A stretch of DNA of 64,000 nt from Faucicola mancuniensis (GTDB lineage Bacteria; Pseudomonadota; Gammaproteobacteria; Pseudomonadales; Moraxellaceae): contig NZ_CP171363.1 in NCBI RefSeq assembly GCF_046523945.1, positions 1,426,001-1,490,000 on the forward strand. The letters run 5' to 3'. This document shows, in pieces, positions 46,970-54,171 of the stretch. The notes below the pieces were generated by a model. The model was not told where the DNA came from and did not search any database. It saw only the letters and a program-made list of their open reading frames with translations. Each line of letters starts with the position of its first letter. Position 1 is the stretch's first letter. The translations under genes and the position numbers were made by a program.

Positions 46970-47011
46970 ATTTTTATCCAATTTTTATGCTTTTTTTTGT
47001 AGATTTTTTGG

Positions 47012-47749
47012 TTATTCTTCTTCAATCAATCGCTGTCCGATTTCGGTTTGTGCGTGAATTTCGCCATTTTTAACATCAGAAATTTCAAGCAATCGCCCAC
47101 CATCAAGCAACGCCACACGGTTACACAAACGGCGAATAACGGACATTTCGTGCGTTACGATGACGATAGTTACGTTGAATTTTTCGTTGATGTCTTTTAG
47201 GCAGTTTAATACGCTTTTTGTCGTTGCAGGGTCAAGGGCGGAAGTCGGTTCGTCCGCTAGCATGACGTGTGGGCTAGGGGCTAAGGCTCGTGCAATGCCT
47301 GCTCGCTGTTTTTGTCCGCCTGATAGCTGAGCAGGGTAGTGGTTGGCACGATTTGCCAAGTCCACAATCTCAAGGCATTCCATCACTCTTGGCATGATTT
47401 TGGCTTTTTCCCAACCTGCGATTTCTAACGCAAAAGCTACATTTTCGGCAACGGTACGGTTTGCCATAAGATTAAATTGTTGAAAAATCATGCCGATATT
47501 TTGGCGAGCGTGGCGTAAATCGTGGTTTGACAAAGCGGTCAATTCTTTACCGTCAATGGTAACTTTGCCAGAATCTGGGCGTTCTAGCAGATTGATTAGG
47601 CGAAGTAGGGTGGATTTGCCCGCACCTGAATAGCCCATTAAGCCAAAAATCTCGCCTTGTTTGATGTTTAGCGAAGTCGGCTCAACGGCGGTAAACCAGT
47701 TGCCGTCTTGGGTTTGGAATGTTTTGGTAACGTTGTCAAGAATAATCAT
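47012..47749 (-). CDS. metN: Methionine ABC transporter ATP-binding protein MetN, short form
   Basis: A 245-residue ATPase starting at MIILDNVTKTF (47749). Walker A is GYSGAGKST, the signature is LSGGQKQRAGIARAL and Walker B is VMLADEPTSALD. E. coli MetN is about 343 residues because of a C-terminal NIL domain that binds methionine and shuts the transporter down. Here the protein ends at GQRLIEEE just after the ATPase core, so that domain is missing. Feedback inhibition by internal methionine would then be absent or done otherwise. It is the first gene of metN-metI-metQ. Confidence 0.9.
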   Translation of the reverse strand: MIILDNVTKTFQTQDGNWFTAVEPTSLNIKQGEIFGLMGYSGAGKSTLLRLINLLERPDSGKVTIDGKELTALSNHDLRHARQNIGMIFQQFNLMANRTVAENVAFALEIAGWEKAKIMPRVMECLEIVDLANRANHYPAQLSGGQKQRAGIARALAPSPHVMLADEPTSALDPATTKSVLNCLKDINEKFNVTIVIVTHEMSVIRRLCNRVALLDGGRLLEISDVKNGEIHAQTEIGQRLIEEE

Positions 47750-47873
47750 GGTCGTTTTAAAAAGTTTAAAAGAACATAATTTTATCATACCTAAAGAAAA
47801 AGGTTATAAAAACTTTGGAAAATATTTATGCAAAGTTATCAATTTTTTTAAAAATGGTTAAAATTTAACCATG

Positions 47874-49499
47874 TTAAAGATTTGGGCTGACAGGCAAAGT
47901 CACCAAAAACCGTGTTTTGCCGTCAAGTGTATCGGTGATAATCGTGCCATGATGGGCGGTTACGATTTGTGCAACCAGCGACAAGCCAAGCCCTGAGCCT
48001 TTTTTCTCTTGTTGCAACCGCACAAAAGGCGAAAAAATCTCGGTGCGTTTGTCTTCTGGTATGCCTGTGCCTTGGTCTATCACGGCTAGGCGTATGCGGT
48101 GATAAGTGGGCGTGTCGGTCGTGGTTTTGTCCGTTTTTTTGCGAGCAAAAATCGTTGATTTGGTTTTTTGGGTTAGACTGCGTTTGTCGGCTGTGTCTTT
48201 TACCAAATTTTCGTTTGTTAAATCTTCATTTGCCAAATGGTTATCGGTCAAATTTTCGCCATGTTGATATATTTCATCATCAACATTTTCAACATCATCA
48301 TGATGATGATTTTCCAACAAATTATCCGTTTCAGGCAAATGAATTTCGTTCCCCAACTCATCAATGGCGTATAACTGCACGGTCACAGGTGGTATGCCGT
48401 GTAAATGGGCATTGTCCAAAAGATTTCTGATAAGATGGGTCAAAAGTTTTTCTTGCCCTTGTATATGTACATGAGAACCAATAAAAGTCGCCTGTGGGTA
48501 GTGTTGCACTTCGCTATTGACAAGCTCATACAGGTCAATATCCGCCATTTTTTCAATGGCGTGTCCTGCGTCCATACGGCTCACGAGTAAAATACTTTCA
48601 ACCAAATCATTTAACCCTGTCAAATCACGATTGACCGCTGCCGCTCGGCTGTGAAATTTTTCTTGGGCTTTTTCGTCCAATTGATTGGCAAGCATACCCA
48701 TCATTTCAATCTGTAGGCGAATGCGAGTAATCGGCGTGCGGATTTCGTGGGACGCATGAGCCAACAAAAGTTTGTTTGCGTTCATCAAGGTTTCAATGCG
48801 TTCGGCAGTTTGGTTAAAACCATTTGCCAAAGTTGCGATTTCATCATTGCCAACAGGTGTAACTCGCACGCTAAAATCGCCCGCCCCCAATAGGCTGATT
48901 TGTTGGCTTAGCTGATTAATCCGCCATGTCATCGTGCGAGTGATAAACCACAGCATTGCCGACATGATAATGAGCAATAACAATGTACCGCTAATCAAGT
49001 TAAACGCAGGGGAAACCGCAGGTTTGCTACTGATTTTGGAATGGTATAGCACCACATAGCCGTGGCTTGCGATTTGGATTTCGGTGGGGCGTTTGGGGTC
49101 GTCATGCGGAAAAATTTGCTGATACAAAGTCGGCTTTGGCGGTAGCATATCAGGCAATTTGCGTGGGGTCATAATCGCTTCGCCTGTCGCACCGTCATAC
49201 AAGCCAAACTGAGCGTCTAGCGACTCGCTATACACATTAAAACTTCGGCGAATGAGTGCTAACAGATAGCGAGCCTCTAGGCTTTGACCATTGTTTTGTG
49301 CGTCACGCAACTGTTCTAACACAGGGGATAATTGCTGGGTGACTTGACTGGCAATCACTTGATGGCGAGTGTTGGTTGATGTGTCGTGTACCAAATGGGT
49401 CAAAACTACCATCGCCAACGCAAAAATAATCAATGCTAACATGACGCTGGCAAAGAGTTTTATAAAGACGCTATCAAATTTTAACAAGCGATTTTTCAT
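47874..49499 (-). CDS. Two-component sensor histidine kinase
   Basis: A 541-residue inner-membrane kinase from ATG 49499. Two membrane helices (about 15-37 and 168-187) flank a periplasmic sensor domain. A HAMP domain follows (about 188-240), then HisKA with the phosphorylated H251 in ASHEIRTPITR. The ATPase domain has the N-box LIRNLLDNAHLHG and G-boxes VIDQGTGIP and GSGLGLSL. Between N-box and first G-box lies an extra insert of about 90 residues, rich in His, Asp, Asn and Lys, where relatives have a short strand and loop. The adjacent regulator gene and a Spy/CpxP-like lipoprotein suggest an envelope-stress system like CpxAR or RstAB. Confidence 0.9.
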   Translation of the reverse strand: MKNRLLKFDSVFIKLFASVMLALIIFALAMVVLTHLVHDTSTNTRHQVIASQVTQQLSPVLEQLRDAQNNGQSLEARYLLALIRRSFNVYSESLDAQFGLYDGATGEAIMTPRKLPDMLPPKPTLYQQIFPHDDPKRPTEIQIASHGYVVLYHSKISSKPAVSPAFNLISGTLLLLIIMSAMLWFITRTMTWRINQLSQQISLLGAGDFSVRVTPVGNDEIATLANGFNQTAERIETLMNANKLLLAHASHEIRTPITRIRLQIEMMGMLANQLDEKAQEKFHSRAAAVNRDLTGLNDLVESILLVSRMDAGHAIEKMADIDLYELVNSEVQHYPQATFIGSHVHIQGQEKLLTHLIRNLLDNAHLHGIPPVTVQLYAIDELGNEIHLPETDNLLENHHHDDVENVDDEIYQHGENLTDNHLANEDLTNENLVKDTADKRSLTQKTKSTIFARKKTDKTTTDTPTYHRIRLAVIDQGTGIPEDKRTEIFSPFVRLQQEKKGSGLGLSLVAQIVTAHHGTIITDTLDGKTRFLVTLPVSPNL

Positions 49500-49523
49500 A
49501 AACAACGTAAAAAATCTAAAAAA

Positions 49524-50258
49524 TTACACTTGGTCAGTGGCAAATTGATAACCGACACCACGCACGGTAATAATGCGTTTTGGTTGGCGTGGATTGTCTT
49601 CAATCAATGCACGCAAACGAGAAATATGCACGTCAATGGCACGGTCAATATTATCACTGCTATCATCATTTGGCATGGCATGCCAAAGCTGTTCACGGCT
49701 TAACACCTTGCCAGAATGGGTGGCAAAATAGTGGAGCAATTGGAATTGATGGGTCGTCAAACGCACAGGCTCATCATCAATGGTAACTTCGTGGCTGTCT
49801 GGATACACTTTTAGGCGACCAAAGGTCAAATTGTCTTCTTTTTGTTGGTGAGCAGGCAGGTCATGACGGCGTAAAACCGCACGGATACGAGCGAGCAACT
49901 CTCGTGGTTCAAATGGTTTGGCGATATAATCATCAGCACCCATCTCAAGCCCTAACACTCGGTCGGTGGTATCGCCTTTTGCCGTAAGCATGACAATCGG
50001 CGTGTGCGATAGACGGCTGTCTTTGTGCTGACGCACTTTTTGGCAAACTTGCATACCGTCCATATCAGGCAACATCAAATCCAAGATCATCAAATCCACA
50101 GGCTTGGCAGGCGTGTTCAAAATTTCTAAGCCTTGCGTTGCCGTTGGTGCGTGCGAAATGTCATAATAATTCATGCTTAAATATTCGCTAATTAGCTCGG
50201 CTAAACTTGGGTCATCTTCTATAATCAGAATATGTTTTGGGCTTTGATTGTCTTCCAT
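49524..50258 (-). CDS. OmpR/PhoB-family response regulator
   Basis: A 244-residue regulator with a receiver domain (acidic pocket E14-D15-D16, phospho-acceptor D60 in LMILDLMLPDMDG, the TAKGDTTDRVLGLEMGADDYIAKPF helix-strand pair) and a C-terminal winged-helix DNA-binding domain (RLTTHQFQLLHYFATHSGKVLSREQLW). The kinase gene starts 24 bp downstream, so they form one operon. Its targets may include the Spy-like gene 130 bp upstream, on the same strand. Residue positions are counted from the first Met. Confidence 0.93.
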   Translation of the reverse strand: MEDNQSPKHILIIEDDPSLAELISEYLSMNYYDISHAPTATQGLEILNTPAKPVDLMILDLMLPDMDGMQVCQKVRQHKDSRLSHTPIVMLTAKGDTTDRVLGLEMGADDYIAKPFEPRELLARIRAVLRRHDLPAHQQKEDNLTFGRLKVYPDSHEVTIDDEPVRLTTHQFQLLHYFATHSGKVLSREQLWHAMPNDDSSDNIDRAIDVHISRLRALIEDNPRQPKRIITVRGVGYQFATDQV

Positions 50259-50367
50259 TTGATTTACCTATAAAAATTGTTTTACAAAAAATTGTTGTTA
50301 GAATTGACATTATACAACTTGTTTAAAAAATATACAAAACCAATGGCAGATTCTTTACAAACCTGCC

Positions 50368-50393
50368 ATCAAAAATCACAAAAACGTTGTGAT
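50368..50393 (-). terminator. Intrinsic terminator after the Spy-like gene
   Basis: On the minus strand AATCACAA pairs with TTGTGATT around a 5-base loop, followed by TTTTT. It touches the stop codon of the Spy-like gene and lies before the response regulator gene. Confidence 0.6.
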
Positions 50394-50974
50394 TACATTG
50401 CAGGTTTTTGCATTTTTGGTTTTGGCACATCAGCAGGTGGTACATGGCGTTGTGATTCACGTTTTTCCATGCTCTTACCACGTTCACCTTTCATGCCTTT
50501 GCCATGAGCTTCGTACATTTGTAACTGTTGTTCCGGGGTCAAAATGCTCATAAACTGCTTTTCAGCCGTTTCGTGCAAGGCTTTTAAACTGTCCATCGTG
50601 GCTTGTTTTTGTTGATGTAATGCCAACAAAGTCGCTGTGCTTGCACCTGCTTGTTTTTGTTTGGTGATGTTTGCATCTTGTTGTTTTAGGCTGTCGTGTA
50701 GCTGTTTCATTTTGTCGTCATTTTGCTTTCTTAACGTTTCAAGTTGCTGTTTTTGAGCGTCTGTTAAATTTAGTTTGTCAAAATGATGACCGTCTTTGTC
50801 ACCTTTTTTATCAAATTTTTTGTCAAAATCTTTTTTGAAATGGTGTTTTTGTTCATGTTTTGGCATGGCTTGACTGTCTTTGCCTTGGGTTTGGGCGTTG
50901 GTACTGGCACAACCTGTTACTACAAGACCCAAAGACAATAATACACCTGTGAAAAAATGTGTTTTATTTAGCAT
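50393..50974 (-). CDS. Spy/CpxP-family periplasmic lipoprotein
   Basis: A 193-residue protein from MLNKTHFF (50974) with a lipobox VTGC (C22). A His/Lys/Asp-rich linker (about 40-70) precedes a helical domain holding two LTxxQ motifs (LTDAQKQQL and LTPEQQLQM), the mark of the Spy/CpxP family of periplasmic chaperones. E. coli Spy and CpxP are soluble, so the lipid anchor is a variation. The His-rich linker could bind metal. The gene lies just upstream of the response regulator and kinase genes, as CpxP does beside CpxRA, suggesting it is both a target and a feedback partner of that system. Confidence 0.8.
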   Translation of the reverse strand: MLNKTHFFTGVLLSLGLVVTGCASTNAQTQGKDSQAMPKHEQKHHFKKDFDKKFDKKGDKDGHHFDKLNLTDAQKQQLETLRKQNDDKMKQLHDSLKQQDANITKQKQAGASTATLLALHQQKQATMDSLKALHETAEKQFMSILTPEQQLQMYEAHGKGMKGERGKSMEKRESQRHVPPADVPKPKMQKPAM

Positions 50975-51063
50975 AGCTAACTCCAAATCGTTGATTAAAA
51001 AGTATGTTTAAAAAGTGACATCAAAAATATGTTAAAAATATTCAACATAAAAATATCAAAATC

Positions 51064-51085
51064 AAGTCATCTTTAAAGATGACTT
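51064..51085. promoter_or_regulatory. Perfect 22-bp palindrome upstream of the Spy-like gene
   Basis: AAGTCATCTTTAAAGATGACTT is fully self-complementary without a loop, in the 331-bp gap between the Spy-like gene (-) and the small lipoprotein gene (+). It starts 89 bp upstream of the Spy-like start. A dimeric regulator site is one reading; no CpxR-type GTAAA repeat pair was seen. The rest of this gap is AT-rich with no gene. Confidence 0.4.
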
Positions 51086-51305
51086 ATTGTAACAAGAAAG
51101 TCATGCTTAAATTTTTTTAAGCTGTAGAATTTTGTAAATAATTATTTCACATTCAACAAAATTAAAGCATTTTTATAACGGTTGTGTAAATTTATTCGCA
51201 TGATTGCCCTAATTTTTTAACAAAACCACACAATGAACAAATCATAGCTTTTGGCAAATGAATTGTTTATAATGGTCTTTTTTAGCCACTTTTTTTGGAA
51301 AAAAT

Positions 51306-51713
51306 ATGAAAACATTGAGCAAATTCGCCACCACTGTCGCCATTTTATCTGCTTTGACAGGCTGTGCCTCAACAGGTGGCATTGACGCAACCACTGCGAC
51401 CAACACCGCCGTGAATACCATCGGTACAGCGACCAATATCGGTACGGCTGTATTTCAAACCGCAGTGAACCAAAAATGCCAAAGCGAAATCAAATCAAAC
51501 CAATACTATAAACTCGCAAGCCTTGCCATGACTAGCGAACAACAAACCAAAATCACCGAAAGCGTCTGTGGCTGTGTCAGCGAAAAAGCGCCACAGTCTG
51601 TTAGCTTGACGGACATGGCAACTGCCGCCATTGACAGCACCGCATGCACACAGATTGTTACCAAAGCGGTGAGTAATACCTTGCAAGCCTGCGTGAGCGA
51701 ATTTGTAAAATAA
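51306..51713 (+). CDS. Small hypothetical lipoprotein
   Basis: A 135-residue protein with a lipoprotein signal ending LTGC (C20), followed by a Thr/Ala/Asn-rich stretch and a helical domain with five cysteines in the mature body (including SVCGCVSEKAP, TACTQ and QACVSEF), which could form disulfides in the periplasm. I do not recognise the family; similar small Cys-containing lipoproteins occur in Acinetobacter and relatives. IS copy 3 begins 28 bp after its stop. Confidence 0.7.
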   Translation: MKTLSKFATTVAILSALTGCASTGGIDATTATNTAVNTIGTATNIGTAVFQTAVNQKCQSEIKSNQYYKLASLAMTSEQQTKITESVCGCVSEKAPQSVSLTDMATAAIDSTACTQIVTKAVSNTLQACVSEFVK

Positions 51714-51740
51714 TTTTTGTTTTAGCAAAATTTGTTTATT

Positions 51741-52641
51741 AGACCTCTTTCCAAACCTTAATAGTGATTTGGTATAATACTGATTTTTAGAAAAAACAGC
51801 AAAAGCATGATACCCGAACAAGCAGAAAAACTCAGTGACGCACAATTTAAACGCTACTTTGGCATCCAAAGAAGTACCTATACTCATATGCTCACCATAC
51901 TACAAGAAGCATACAACGAACAACACAAAAAAGGTGGCAGGAAAAATGAAATCAGCCTAGAAAACAAGCTCATGCTGACTTTGAGTTACTACCGAGAATA
52001 TCGCACCCAATTTCACCTAGGGCAAGACTTTGGTATCAGTGAAAGTGCTGTCTGTAAAACCATCAAATGGGTAGAAAGCATACTGATAGCCCACAAAGAC
52101 TTTGCCCTACCTAGCAAAAAGGCTTTATGGCAAGACCCAAACCTTGAAACCGTACTGATAGACGCAACCGAAGTACCTTGTGAGCGACCCAAAAAAAGCA
52201 ACGCAGGCAATACTCAGGTAAAAGAAACACCACACCTTAAAAGCACAAATCGTTGTCGATAAAAACAGCAAAAAAATACTTTGTACCCATTTTAGCAAAG
52301 GTAAAACCCATGACTTTAAACTTTACCAATACTCAAAAATGCGTATAAAGCCTAGTATCTTAATCCAAGTAGATTCGGGCTATCAAGGCATACACAAACA
52401 CCATGCCAATAGCAAATTCCCAAAAAAGAAAACCAAGCTTAATCCACTATCTAAAGTTGACAAACAAGCCAATCGAGAATTAGCTTCTGAACGGGTAACC
52501 AATGAACATGTTATCGGCAAAATCAAACGTTTTAAAATCCTAGCCTGTCGTTATCGTAATCGCAGAAAACGCTTTGGCTTAAGGGTTAATTTGATTTGTG
52601 CCATTTATAATTTCGAGTTGGGTTAGTTTGGAAAGAGGTCT
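51741..52641 (+). mobile_element. IS5-family insertion sequence, copy 3 (901 bp)
   Basis: Same 16-bp terminal repeats, flanked by the 3-bp repeat ATT. The first poly-A run is A7 (52191-52197) as in copy 1, but the second run is A4 (52220-52223) instead of A5. It lies in the gap between the small lipoprotein gene and rpsF, and its right end is 22 bp from the -35 element of the rpsF promoter. Confidence 0.92.
51807..52626 (+). pseudogene. IS5-family transposase genes, copy 3, frame-altered
   Basis: Frame A runs 51807-52262 (151 residues) because the lost base in the second A-run changes its end. After a -1 shift at the A7 run, translation would stop soon afterwards (GKRNTTP then TAA), so one slip cannot join A to the frame holding the second Asp and the Glu. 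This copy should not make full-length transposase, although its ends look intact and could be moved by another copy. Confidence 0.8.
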
Positions 52642-52663
52642 ATTAAAAAAGTCACAAAAAGCA

Positions 52664-52692
52664 TTGCCAAAAAATACAAATCAGCGTATAAT
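52664..52692 (+). promoter_or_regulatory. rpsF: Promoter of the rpsF-rpsR-rplI operon
   Basis: TTGCCA (52664-52669), a 17-bp spacer, and TATAAT (52687-52692) make a near-consensus sigma-70 promoter. Transcription would start near 52699 and give a leader of about 115 nt. The IS copy 3 end lies just upstream, so any upstream activating sequence has been displaced. Confidence 0.75.
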
Positions 52693-52761
52693 GTGCAATC
52701 TTATTGTATTTAAAAGTGCTTTTTGTTTTTTATTAAAAGTGCTAATTTTTTTAAATTCAAT

Positions 52762-52808
52762 CTCCTTGCTGTTGACATGGGGTCAATGGCTGTTTAATCC
52801 GTAAGGAG
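52762..52808 (+). promoter_or_regulatory. rpsF: Probable S6:S18-binding leader of rpsF
   Basis: CTCCTT (52762-52767) can pair with the Shine-Dalgarno sequence AAGGAG (52803-52808). Inside lie a hairpin (TTGAC 52772-52776 with GTCAA 52782-52786) and an unpaired CCG (52799-52801) directly before the ribosome site. The bacterial rpsF leader motif bound by the S6:S18 complex has this layout, with a conserved CCG in a bulge. Binding would mask the ribosome site and give feedback control of the operon. The fit was made by eye. Confidence 0.55.
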
Positions 52809-52813
52809 TCTTT

Positions 52814-53239
52814 ATGAGACATTATGAACTGGTATTATTGGTTCACCCAGACCAAAGCGACCAAGCCGCTGACATGGTTGAGCGTTACATCAAACTTATC
52901 AATGAACAAAATGGTGTGGTACATCGTTTTGAAGATTGGGGTCGTCGTCAATTGGCATACCCAATTAACAAAGTACACAAAGCACACTATGTATTGTTAA
53001 ACATTGAAGTGGCTCAACAAACGCTTGACGAACTAGAAGAGCTATTCCGCTATAACGATGCGATTATTCGTAGTCTTGTTATCCGCCGTGATGAAGCGAT
53101 TACCGAAGAATCACCATTGGCAAAAAGTGCTGAAGAAAAGCGTGCTCGTAAAGCATCACGCCGTGCAGAAGCCAGCCAAGATGATTATCAATCAGCTGAC
53201 GAAGAGTCAGATGAAGATGCTGACAACAACGACGAATAA
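52814..53239 (+). CDS. rpsF: 30S ribosomal protein S6
   Basis: A 141-residue ribosomal protein; the core (MRHYELVLLVHPDQ, RFEDWGRRQLAYPI, FRYNDAIIRSLV) is standard. The C-terminal tail is long and very acidic (ending DEESDEDADNNDE), as in the glutamylated tail of some S6 proteins. The start follows AAGGAG. First gene of rpsF-rpsR-rplI; there is no priB between rpsF and rpsR. Confidence 0.98.
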   Translation: MRHYELVLLVHPDQSDQAADMVERYIKLINEQNGVVHRFEDWGRRQLAYPINKVHKAHYVLLNIEVAQQTLDELEELFRYNDAIIRSLVIRRDEAITEESPLAKSAEEKRARKASRRAEASQDDYQSADEESDEDADNNDE

Positions 53240-53254
53240 TTAAGGAGACTACTC

Positions 53255-53482
53255 ATGGCACGTTTTTACCGCCGTCGTAAATTTTGCCGTTTTACCGCTG
53301 AAGGTATCACTCACATTGATTATAAAGATGTAGATTTGCTAAAACAATACATCAGTGAAAGTGGCAAAATCGTACCAAGCCGTATTACTGGTACATCAAC
53401 AAAATATCAACGTCAATTGGCAGTTGCGATTAAACAAGCTCGCTATCTTGCGTTGATTCACTACACTGACAGCCAAAAATAA
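53255..53482 (+). CDS. rpsR: 30S ribosomal protein S18
   Basis: A 75-residue ribosomal protein with the opening MARFYRRRKFCRF and the core IDYKDVDLLKQYISESGKI and RITGTSTKYQRQL. It starts 15 bp after rpsF behind AAGGAG. S18 pairs with S6 on the platform of the 30S subunit, and the pair probably binds the leader described above. Confidence 0.98.
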   Translation: MARFYRRRKFCRFTAEGITHIDYKDVDLLKQYISESGKIVPSRITGTSTKYQRQLAVAIKQARYLALIHYTDSQK

Positions 53483-53497
53483 TCTAAGGGGTGAGAT

Positions 53498-53956
53498 ATG
53501 CAAGTTATTTTATTACAACGTATCGCTAACTTAGGTAAACTAGGTGATACAGTAAACGTAAAAGCAGGTTACGGTCGTAACTACCTTGTTCCACAAGGCA
53601 AAGCACTACCAGCAACCGAAGCAAACATTCAAAAATTTGAAGCACGCCGTGCAGAACTAGAAAAGCAAGAAGCACAAGAATTGGCAGAAGCCAATGCACG
53701 TGCTGAAGCATTGCAAGATGTGAACGTTATCATTCGTGCAAAATCTGGTGATGAAGGCAAACTATTCGGCTCTATCGGTACTCGTGATATTGCTGACGCT
53801 TTGACAAAATCTGGCTTGCCAGTTGACCGTTCAGAAGTTAAATTACCTGAAGGTGCATTGCGTAATGTTGGCGAATACAATGTGGATATCCAATTACACC
53901 ACGATATCATGACCAACATTTTGGTAACGATTTTGGCAGAAGAAAGCAACGCTTAA
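53498..53956 (+). CDS. rplI: 50S ribosomal protein L9
   Basis: A 152-residue ribosomal protein. The N-terminal globular domain (MQVILLQRIANLGKLGD, GYGRNYLVPQGKA), the long central helix rich in Glu and Ala, and the C-terminal domain (KLFGSIGTRDIADAL) are all present. It ends the ribosomal operon, with a terminator about 40 bp further on. Confidence 0.98.
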   Translation: MQVILLQRIANLGKLGDTVNVKAGYGRNYLVPQGKALPATEANIQKFEARRAELEKQEAQELAEANARAEALQDVNVIIRAKSGDEGKLFGSIGTRDIADALTKSGLPVDRSEVKLPEGALRNVGEYNVDIQLHHDIMTNILVTILAEESNA

Positions 53957-53995
53957 TTGATTTAAGTTTGTTAAACTTTAAAAAAGCCAAACTAC

Positions 53996-54027
53996 AAAAA
54001 AGAGATAATTTCGGTTATCTCTTTTTT
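53996..54027 (+). terminator. Intrinsic terminator after rplI
   Basis: AAAAAAGAGATAA pairs with TTATCTCTTTTTT around a TTTCGG loop, followed by more T. It separates the ribosomal operon from dnaB. Confidence 0.9.
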
Positions 54028-54171
54028 TATTTTGCAAAAATCAAGGGATTTTATCATTGATTTTTTGATGAATAAAACAGAGATTTTTTAAAAATTTTCA
54101 TTGGTTTTTTGCCTAAAAATTGGGTATAGTTATCTTCCAAAATTGCAGAAGAAATGTATTTGAGAAAACCC

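Noticed and set aside
48200..48330. ATCATGATGATGATTTT-type repeats as a microsatellite locus
   Set aside because: They encode the His/Asp insert of the kinase in frame; the repeat is short and imperfect.
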